Source: Roseovarius sp. 217 (lineage in GTDB: Bacteria; Pseudomonadota; Alphaproteobacteria; Rhodobacterales; Rhodobacteraceae). From it: a DNA stretch of 64,000 bases. This document shows, in pieces, positions 56,482-64,000 of this stretch; the first letter of the stretch is position 1; each line of letters begins with the position of its first letter. Under the pieces are notes generated by a model, which was given only the letters and a program-made list of their open reading frames with translations, searched no databases and was not told where the DNA came from. The stretch lies in assembly GCF_000152845.1 (NCBI RefSeq), contig NZ_CH902584.1:2490707-2554706 (forward strand), given 5' to 3'. Both the position numbers and the translations under genes were made by a program.

Positions 56482-58540
56482 GCGCCTCACGGCGCGGCTT
56501 GGGCTGCGGCTGCGGTTTGCGCTTTTCTTTGCGGTATTGGGGCTCGGCGGCGCGCTGATCATTCTGGGTGCGCTCTGGTTCGGTTACGCGCGTGCCGGTG
56601 GCCCGATGGATGGCTATGCCATGGCCGGGATGATCGCGGTCTTGGGCGTGCTGGGGCTGGCGGCGTGGATCGGTCTCTTGTTTGATGAGAACGTAGCCAA
56701 GCCGATCCTCGCCCTCGCCTCTGATCTGACGACGCGCGCGCGCGCCGATGTGGATTTGCAGATCAATGAGGCGCAGGCCAAGCATCTGAGCACACTCGCC
56801 CCTGCCGCCAATGCGATCAACGCAGCACTCTCCGAAGCGCGCGCCGCACGGACCCGCGCGGTCGAGCGGGAGACCGCGCGGATTGCCCGCGAGAAGGCCC
56901 TGTTTGAGGCGCTGTTTCGGGATCTGGGCGAGGGGGCGGTGGTGGCCACGCCCGACAACCGTGTGATGCTCTACAACCGCATGGCGCAGGAGTTGTTGGG
57001 CGATATTGGCCTTGATCGACCGCTGTCGAATGTTCTGCGCCCCGAGCCGGTCATGGATGCGCTGTCGCGGATGCAGGACGCGCGGGTGCGCGGGCATATC
57101 GGGGCCGAGACCTTTCTCGCGGCTTCGGCCGATGGCAAGCGGTTCCTTCTGGGGCGTGTGAGCCCGATCCTGTCGGATGAGGAACTCTCGGGCCATGTCT
57201 TGATCTTTCGCGACGCAACCGAGGATCTGAGCGCGCATGCGCAGCAGGATCACCTGTTCAACACGCTCTTGGAGGGCGTGCGCCGTCCGGCGGCCACCAT
57301 CGGCGCGTTGCTCGATGTTCTGCAATCGGCTGATGATTTGCCGCCCGAGACCCGCGCGACATTCCGCAAGGGGATCGAAGAAGAGGTGGCGCGGCTCTTT
57401 GATTGCGTGCGCGACATGGGGGCGCAGCATGCCGGTGTCAAATCCCGACGCTGGCCGATGTCGCCGGTTGCCGCAGCGCATGTGTTCGACGGGCTGAGCG
57501 TTCAGGCGCGGGTGCCGCTGAACGTGTCGCGCAGCGAGGCGATGCTGAGTTGTGATGGCTTTGCCGTAACCACGCTCTTGGGCGGACTGCTTGGCCATCT
57601 GGCGGAGGAGGGCACCCGCGACGGATTCAGCCTGAGCGCCGAGCCGGAGGGGGCCGAGACGCGGCTGATTCTGAGGTGGAAGGGCGAGGCGGTGACGGAT
57701 GGGCAATTGACCGGCTGGCTCAAGGAGCCGTTATCCACGGCCTATGGGGATTATTCCGCGCGCGACGCGCTGAGCGCGCATCAAACCGATCTCTGGGCTG
57801 AGGCGGGGGTTGGGGAGCATCGCATCGTGCTGCCCTTGGCCACAGCCGCGCCGCCGCTTGCGCCCGGCGATGCGCGGCCCGAGTTCTATGATTTCAACCT
57901 GCCCGAGGTTGCGGGCGGCGAATTGGCCAATCGTCCCCTGTCGGATCTGAGTTTCGTCGTATTCGACACCGAGACCACCGGCCTCTCGCCGCGTGGCGGT
58001 GATGAGATCGTGCAGATTGCGGGGCTGCGCATCGTCAACGGGCGTATTCTGCGCGGCGAGTGTTTCGACATGCTGGTCAATCCGGGCCGCGCGATTCCGC
58101 CGGCCTCGACCCGAGTGCATCATATCAGCGACGAGATGGTTCAGGGTGCCCCCGGTATTGTCGAGGCCGGGCGGCGGTTTCACGATTTCTGTCAGGGGGC
58201 GGTGCTGGTCGCGCATAACGCGCCGTTTGATCTGGCGTTTCTGCGGCTCAAGGAAAAGGTGATCGGGCGGCGGTTCGACAATCCGGTGCTGTGCACCGTG
58301 TTGATGTCGGCGGGGCTCTTTGATCACAGCGGGCAGCACACGCTCGATGCGCTGTGCGACCGGTTCGGGATCACCATCCCGCCTGAGGCGCGGCATACCG
58401 CTATGGGCGATACGGTCGCCACGGCGGAGGTTTTTGTGCGCATGCTGGGGCTCTTGCAGGCCAAGGGCGTCACCACGCTGGGCGGGGCGATTGCCGAAGA
58501 GGGGCGGATGACGAAAATCCGCAAGGCGCAGAATTATTAA
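56474..58540 (+). CDS. Histidine-kinase-like protein fused to DnaQ-type 3'-5' exonuclease
   Basis: 688 residues. Two membrane segments (about 15-38 and 50-70), HAMP-like and coiled-coil region (75-145), PAS-like domain (146-250), then a DHp-like helix pair where the H-box is EGVRRPAA (267-274) without histidine, and a degenerate ATPase-like region. Residues 493-660 form a complete DEDDh exonuclease: DTE (498-500), AHNAPFD (580-586) and HTAMGD (641-646). Start 56474 overlaps the receiver gene. Kinase activity is unlikely; nuclease or phosphodiesterase activity is expected. Confidence 0.85.
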   Translation: MIERLTARLGLRLRFALFFAVLGLGGALIILGALWFGYARAGGPMDGYAMAGMIAVLGVLGLAAWIGLLFDENVAKPILALASDLTTRARADVDLQINEAQAKHLSTLAPAANAINAALSEARAARTRAVERETARIAREKALFEALFRDLGEGAVVATPDNRVMLYNRMAQELLGDIGLDRPLSNVLRPEPVMDALSRMQDARVRGHIGAETFLAASADGKRFLLGRVSPILSDEELSGHVLIFRDATEDLSAHAQQDHLFNTLLEGVRRPAATIGALLDVLQSADDLPPETRATFRKGIEEEVARLFDCVRDMGAQHAGVKSRRWPMSPVAAAHVFDGLSVQARVPLNVSRSEAMLSCDGFAVTTLLGGLLGHLAEEGTRDGFSLSAEPEGAETRLILRWKGEAVTDGQLTGWLKEPLSTAYGDYSARDALSAHQTDLWAEAGVGEHRIVLPLATAAPPLAPGDARPEFYDFNLPEVAGGELANRPLSDLSFVVFDTETTGLSPRGGDEIVQIAGLRIVNGRILRGECFDMLVNPGRAIPPASTRVHHISDEMVQGAPGIVEAGRRFHDFCQGAVLVAHNAPFDLAFLRLKEKVIGRRFDNPVLCTVLMSAGLFDHSGQHTLDALCDRFGITIPPEARHTAMGDTVATAEVFVRMLGLLQAKGVTTLGGAIAEEGRMTKIRKAQNY

Positions 58541-58619
58541 GGCGCGCACTGGCGTTTTCGCCCGAGGCATTTTGCCCCCGGGGCTTGGCAAGCCTGCCCA
58601 TCTGACCGATATGGGGCGC

Positions 58620-58934
58620 ATGGGACACAAGATCGCAACATGTTCATATTGTGGGGCGCGCACCGTGCTGGTGCTGGACCGGGGGCGGCACGAATTGACC
58701 TGTGCCAATTGTGGGGCGCCGCTGCATGAAATGAAGGCGATGCCCCGGGGCGACAGCGAAGCCGTGCGCCCCAAGGCGCGCCCCATGACCTTGCCCCGAC
58801 AGGACTATGGGCCAGAGAGACACAGCCCGACGAGACACAGCCCGACCCCTCCCCGCAAAGTCAAGCCGCGCAAGGGGTTCGGACGGCGCATGCTGGAAGA
58901 GATTTGGGACGGCATCGAGGATATCCTGGACTGA
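58620..58934 (+). CDS. Small zinc-ribbon protein of unknown function
   Basis: 104 residues starting MGHKIATCSYCGARTVLVLD. Two CxxC pairs (CSYC and CANC, 22 residues apart) form a zinc ribbon; a basic, proline-rich middle leads to a C-terminal amphipathic helix (GRRMLEEIWDGIEDILD). Alternative starts exist at 58611 and 58572. A tandem RHSPTRHSPT repeat occurs in the linker. No function is known; it lies 79 bp after the exonuclease fusion on the same strand. Confidence 0.65.
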   Translation: MGHKIATCSYCGARTVLVLDRGRHELTCANCGAPLHEMKAMPRGDSEAVRPKARPMTLPRQDYGPERHSPTRHSPTPPRKVKPRKGFGRRMLEEIWDGIEDILD

Positions 58935-59026
58935 TACGCGGAGTCTGGCCTGAAATCACACCGCAGTCACAGGTATATTACAAACTCTTTTTATTCTGAG
59001 AATCGGACCCATATCAGTCCCAGAGG

Positions 59027-59108
59027 CACCGATACGGAACATCGGTGTTTCCTATCACTGTCCCTCGTTCCGCGACTGGCGCCCAAGTTTTTACTTGGGC
59101 GCTTTTTT
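59027..59108 (+). ncRNA. Possible small RNA or 3'-UTR RNA with intrinsic terminator
   Basis: A 7-bp hairpin CACCGAT/ATCGGTG (59027-59047) is followed by a 31-base linker and a textbook terminator, GCGCCCAAG/CTTGGGCGC with TTTTTT (59079-59108). It lies in the 203-bp gap between the zinc-ribbon and CoA-binding genes, 145 bp beyond the former. Either an independent small RNA, a 3'-UTR-derived RNA, or a leader attenuator. No family is recognised; the 5' end is unknown. Confidence 0.4.
59079..59108 (+). terminator. Strong intrinsic terminator 30 bp before the CoA-binding gene
   Basis: 9-bp GC-rich stem with a TTTTTA loop and six T. It means the CoA-binding protein gene must start from a promoter overlapping or after this point, or be controlled by read-through. 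Confidence 0.9.
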
Positions 59109-59137
59109 CTGCGCGCGATCCGTGTTTGAGTGCCGCC

Positions 59138-59611
59138 ATGAGCGAGCAGTACAGCGATTCCCACCTGCGCGAGATCCTGACCCGCACCCGGCGGGTGGCC
59201 GTGATCGGCGTGTCGATGAACCCGGTGCGCCCAAGTTACTATGTGGCGCGGTATCTCAGCCTCAAGAAATACGAGGTGGTGCCGGTCAATCCGGGTCATG
59301 CCGGCGAAGTGCTGTTCGGGCAGACAGTCGTCGCAGGATTGCGCGATATCGCGGGCACGGTCGATATGATCGACATTTTCCGCCGCTCTGAACATGTGGG
59401 ACCGATTGTCGAAGAGGCGCTCGAGGTCCTGCCGGGGTTGCGCACGGTCTGGATGCAGATTGGCGTCGAGAATGCCGAAGCGGCGGCCATGGCGCGGGCG
59501 CGCGGCGTCGATGTGGTGATGAATCGCTGCCCCAAGATCGAATATCAGCGGCTCTTTGGCGAGCTGCGGATGGGCGGGTTCAATACGGGTGTCATTTCCT
59601 CGAAGCTCTGA
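59138..59611 (+). CDS. CoA-binding protein (YccU-like)
   Basis: 157 residues with a Rossmann CoA-binding domain: VAVIGVSMNPVRPSYYVARYL and later VDMIDIFRRSEHVGPIVEEAL and VWMQIGVENAEAA. The domain resembles succinyl-CoA synthetase alpha subunits but stands alone, as in YccU. The role is unknown. The ATG at 59138 is preceded by no strong Shine-Dalgarno, and a terminator lies within 30 bp upstream, so translation from a very short leader is possible. Confidence 0.85.
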   Translation: MSEQYSDSHLREILTRTRRVAVIGVSMNPVRPSYYVARYLSLKKYEVVPVNPGHAGEVLFGQTVVAGLRDIAGTVDMIDIFRRSEHVGPIVEEALEVLPGLRTVWMQIGVENAEAAAMARARGVDVVMNRCPKIEYQRLFGELRMGGFNTGVISSKL

Positions 59612-59667
59612 GCCCTGTCGCGCCTGTCGAAATTTGAGTATTCTTGGAACACTGAAAAGGCGGTGGA

Positions 59668-61194
59668 TCAACCACCATAGACTGCGCCCCACCGTTCGAT
59701 GAGCGCCTGTTGCAGCCGTTTGGACCGCGCGTTCCAGCCGCGTGCGCCGGGGGGGCTGTCATCCTGTGAGGGGTCGATCCGAGCGCGCAGACTGTCGCTG
59801 GCGGTCAAGATGGCAAAGGCCAGGTCCGCGCCGTCGGGCGTCGTGACATAGCCTGCGAGCGCGCTCACGAAATGCAGCGTGCCGGTCTTGGCCGCCACTT
59901 TGAGCGGGTGCTTGCTGTTGGGGCGGCCTTGGGCGTCGCGCAGATCGACCTGACGCAGCAACGGCCGTAGCAACCCCGCGCGATGCGCGCGTGCCAAAGC
60001 CTGCGCGAGCGCCGCCGCCGAGAGGCGGGACTGGTCGCTGAGGCCTGAGTGATCCTTGAGCGCCGCACCGGACATGCCGAGCGCGCTGGCGGCCCAAGCG
60101 TTCATGTCGCGGGCCGATTGCCCGAGACCCACCACCGCGCCGCGCCGTTTGGCAGAGGCGGCAAGCCCGACCATTTCTGCGGTGAGATTGGTGGAGAATT
60201 TCAGCATGTCGCGCAGGATGGTGGACAAGGGCGCGCTGGCATGCGTAACAAGTGCGGTTCCGCCGGGCAGGCTGGCGATGGGCTTTGGCGCCCCGGTCTT
60301 GATCCCATGCGAGCGGGCGAAGGTGGCAAAGACCTCGCCTGCGTAAAGCTCGGGCTTGCGCACCGGCAGCCAGCGCGCGCCCCCGGTGCCAAGGGCCCCG
60401 AGCGCCACGGTCCAATCGTCATATGCCCCCGCGTCCTTGTAGGTGTAGACCGGCGTGTTGCGCTCTGCGATGCGCATGCGGGCCATGGTCACATCCGGGC
60501 GGTAGCGGTTCGAGCGGGCATCCATGGTGATGGTATATTTGCCGCCCGCGCGTTTCCATTCGAAATGCACGCGGTTGTAATTGAGATTGAGCCCCGAGAG
60601 AGCGGGGTTGTAGCCCGCGTGCTCGGGTTGGCTGTCGTCGATGGCGCGCAGAAAAGGCACTGCCCCACCCCAGACCCGGAACTGACCGCGGATCTCGCGC
60701 AGGCCGGTTTTGGCGAGGCTGGATGCGAGGCTGGCCAAGGCATCGGTGTCCAAGGTCGGATCGCCGCCCCCGGCGAGAATCAGATCGCCGTTCAGCACCC
60801 CGCCCGAGATTGGTCCGGTGGCGATGATCCGCGTGGCAAAGCGGTGATCGGGACCGAGCGCGTCGAGCGCGTAGAGCGCCGTGACCGCCTTGGTTACGCT
60901 GGCCGGGGGCAGGCCAGTCGTGCCCTCGCTCGCCTCGAGCACTTGGCCGGTGCGGGCATCGGCCACGGCATAGCCGACGCGTCCCGAGAGGTTGGCCTCA
61001 GAGATCAGCGCTTCGGCAGAGGGGGCGCTGCGCGTCGCCCCTTTGGCGGCGGTTTGCGCCGTCGTGCGCGGGCCGTTGCCGGGACGGGCCACGGGGCGCA
61101 ACGAGACCGCTGGCGCGCCCGCCAGGGCACTGCCGGTGGAGAGCGCCGCAAGCGCGGTGCCAAGAAAGAAACGACGGGAAAGCCTCTGAGTCAT
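59668..61194 (-). CDS. dacB: D-Ala-D-Ala carboxypeptidase/endopeptidase (PBP4, S13 family)
   Basis: 508 residues with a twin-arginine-type signal (SRRFFLGTALAAL) and all three penicillin-binding motifs: SxxK as SVTK (Ser99, Lys102), SxN as STN in KFSTNLTAEM, and KTG in AAKTGTLHFV. Members trim peptidoglycan cross-links in the periplasm. The start at 61194 gives a normal signal; further upstream codons lack similarity. The Tat-type signal is notable for this family but seen in Rhodobacteraceae. nadD ends 58 bp before it. Confidence 0.9.
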   Translation of the reverse strand: MTQRLSRRFFLGTALAALSTGSALAGAPAVSLRPVARPGNGPRTTAQTAAKGATRSAPSAEALISEANLSGRVGYAVADARTGQVLEASEGTTGLPPASVTKAVTALYALDALGPDHRFATRIIATGPISGGVLNGDLILAGGGDPTLDTDALASLASSLAKTGLREIRGQFRVWGGAVPFLRAIDDSQPEHAGYNPALSGLNLNYNRVHFEWKRAGGKYTITMDARSNRYRPDVTMARMRIAERNTPVYTYKDAGAYDDWTVALGALGTGGARWLPVRKPELYAGEVFATFARSHGIKTGAPKPIASLPGGTALVTHASAPLSTILRDMLKFSTNLTAEMVGLAASAKRRGAVVGLGQSARDMNAWAASALGMSGAALKDHSGLSDQSRLSAAALAQALARAHRAGLLRPLLRQVDLRDAQGRPNSKHPLKVAAKTGTLHFVSALAGYVTTPDGADLAFAILTASDSLRARIDPSQDDSPPGARGWNARSKRLQQALIERWGAVYGG

Positions 61195-61252
61195 GGCGCA
61201 GAGTAAATCGCAGGTGGCGTGCGGGTGCAATCGGGATTTGTGACGCAGAGGG

Positions 61253-61867
61253 TTAGGTTTGCAACGGGCCGACCCATGCGCCGCCTGCCCGCAACCGGGT
61301 GGATGAGATATCCATCATTGGCACGTTGAGAAAGCACCAGGCCGGGGCATTGGCATGGCCGAGGGCCTGACTGTCGCGGGCCGGGATGCGGGCGCGGGCA
61401 TAGATGCGCGCCGCCGGAGAGAGCCGTGCCGATATGCGTTGACCGGGACGCGCCAGCACGCCCACCGGCACCGTGTCCAGGATCTCGCGCCAATCCTGCC
61501 AGAGGTGAAACTGCGCCAGATTATCCGCCCCCATCAGCCAGACAAACCGAACACCGGGGCAGAGCGCGCGCAGCACCCGCAGGGTGGCGGCGGTATGGCG
61601 GGTGCCGGTCCGCGCCTCGATATCCGTGATCGCGATGCGCGGATGATCCACCAGCGCGCGGGCGGCCGTCATGCGTTGGTCAAGCGGGGCCGGGCCGGCG
61701 GTCTTGAGCGGATTGCCAGGGCTGACCAGCCACCAGAGCCGGTCCAGTCCAAAGCGTTTGAGCGCCTCGCGGCTGATATGCAGATGGCCTGCGTGCGGCG
61801 GATCGAACGATCCGCCCAAAAGGCCGATCACCTGACCGGGGCGGGCATGGGGCAGGGCATATGTCAT
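61253..61867 (-). CDS. nadD: Nicotinate-nucleotide adenylyltransferase
   Basis: NadD makes nicotinate adenine dinucleotide in NAD synthesis. The 204-residue protein has the nucleotidyltransferase motif [18 protein letters not shown] near the start and [10 protein letters not shown] near the end. The ATG at 61867 ([12 protein letters not shown]) is the best start. The frequent neighbours proA and rsfS are not present. It is upstream of dacB in the same direction and divergent from ettA. Confidence 0.92.
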   Translation of the reverse strand: MTYALPHARPGQVIGLLGGSFDPPHAGHLHISREALKRFGLDRLWWLVSPGNPLKTAGPAPLDQRMTAARALVDHPRIAITDIEARTGTRHTAATLRVLRALCPGVRFVWLMGADNLAQFHLWQDWREILDTVPVGVLARPGQRISARLSPAARIYARARIPARDSQALGHANAPAWCFLNVPMMDISSTRLRAGGAWVGPLQT

Positions 61868-62040
61868 TGCCCTTTCATTGCCAGAGGCGCGGGCGGTGTA
61901 AAGCGAAAACAAAAGGTGCCACCTGGCCTTGGCCATGATCTCGCTGGGTGAGGGGCGCGCAGGCCATTGCCCCCGCACGCCCATACGGGTATCACGCGGG
62001 CTGAATTACCAGTCACCCAAGCGGAACGGAGCGGCACATC

Positions 62041-63696
<1,656 letters not shown>

Positions 63697-63736
63697 TGCG
63701 CGCGCCCCGGGCGTGATCCGGGGCCTGTCTCACCCC

Positions 63737-63761
63737 GTAGGGTGCGCATTCATTGCGCACC
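63737..63761 (-). repeat. Palindromic GGTGCGC repeat, copy 4
   Basis: Complement reads GGTGCGCAATGAATGCGCACC then CTAC, matching the cluster at 43951-44077 twenty kilobases away. It lies 41 bp behind ettA and could act as a transcript-end hairpin. Confidence 0.8.
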
Positions 63762-63837
63762 AAACCCACCGCATCAACCCGTGCCTCATCGACATCGCCA
63801 TAGGGGCTTTTTAGGCAGGCATTCAGCAACGGAGACG

Positions 63838-63996
63838 CTAAAACAATCGAGGCAGCAAGACAAAAACCATTGAAAACCCAAATACTACCACCATGACTAA
63901 CAAAAACATTCGAAGAAACGCAGCAAGTTCGGTGAATATCTTTGGGTCATACCCGGTGATTTTTTTGAGAGATCCAATTAGGGTCGTATCAGGCAT
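63838..63996 (-). CDS. Possible small membrane protein, AT-rich
   Basis: A 52-codon frame reading MPDTTLIGSLKKITGYDPKI, then one strongly hydrophobic segment (FLLVMVVVFGFSMVFVLL) to a TAG stop. The codon use is AT-rich compared with all other genes here. It may be the end of a larger gene extending past the window, since the frame is still open at its upstream edge. No family is recognised. Confidence 0.4.
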   Translation of the reverse strand: MPDTTLIGSLKKITGYDPKIFTELAAFLRMFLLVMVVVFGFSMVFVLLPRLF

Positions 63997-64000
63997 TGTT

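Larger units (their letters stand above)
63697..64000. other. Right-edge region: repeat plus AT-rich DNA
   Basis: After ettA come a GC-rich stretch, the fourth GGTGCGC palindrome, then a change near 63830 to markedly AT-richer sequence up to the window edge, which contains one short possible membrane-protein frame on the minus strand. The base change may mark the edge of foreign DNA. Confidence 0.5.

Noticed and set aside
58980..59110. SRP RNA, 6S RNA or tmRNA at the terminator before the CoA-binding gene
   Set aside because: The conserved cores of these RNAs (for example the SRP GNAR tetraloop domain or tmRNA tag) are absent and the region is too short.

Overview
The window looks like chromosomal DNA from a Rhodobacteraceae member, most likely of the Roseobacter group. 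The evidence is high GC, tightly packed genes with frequent 4-bp ATGA overlaps, and a characteristic gene set: phosphatidylcholine synthase of the alphaproteobacterial type, a DUF484-xerC pair, TAXI-type TRAP transporters, zinc-GTPase/DUF1826 genes, and bacteriochlorophyll genes bchE-bchJ. Species cannot be fixed from this alone. I see no rRNA, tRNA, CRISPR array, prophage or complete insertion sequence.

Layout. 1-11 kb is mostly housekeeping: folC-accD, a CPBP membrane protease, ilvD with a lipoprotein, two conserved unknowns, pcs and a cytochrome P460 gene enclosed by two copies of a dispersed repeat in inverted orientation, then DUF484-xerC. 10.9-23.2 kb is a catabolic island: hutG followed by two tandem TAXI-TRAP systems and a small methyltransferase leftward, and hutF-hutC-mttB homologue rightward, around a short shared promoter region. 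23.2-27.3 kb carries a degenerate M48-like protein, an allA remnant, a TIGR00282-type phosphoesterase and an SLC13 transporter. 27.8-32.7 kb is one giant secreted RTX protein with four nearly identical 291-bp repeats.

32.9-39.8 kb is a leftward GlpR-UgpCBAE-phosphodiesterase operon with a divergent HAD phosphatase gene. It is built for import and hydrolysis of glycerol-phosphate type compounds. 40-43.4 kb holds csbD, bchJ-bchE and yebC; bchE has overlapping PpsR-like and FNR-like operators. 43.5-48.5 kb holds a DUF305 protein, uvrB, and a zinc-responsive-looking set (COG0523 GTPase, DUF1826, a small unknown). 48.8-58.5 kb is an acetate module: acs, adk (AMP recycling), DUF4212 plus acetate symporter, then a cyclic-nucleotide/CBS/DUF294 nucleotidyltransferase, a membrane protein, a stand-alone receiver, and a histidine-kinase-like protein that has lost its phosphoacceptor histidine and is fused to a complete DnaQ-type exonuclease. 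58.6-64 kb ends with a zinc ribbon protein, a possible small RNA, a CoA-binding protein, dacB, nadD and ettA.

The strongest leads are the pseudokinase-exonuclease fusion beside a DUF294 nucleotidyltransferase, the histidine-degradation/TAXI/MttB island, and the dual redox/light operator of bchE. All functions are inferred from sequence motifs and context read by eye; no database search was run.
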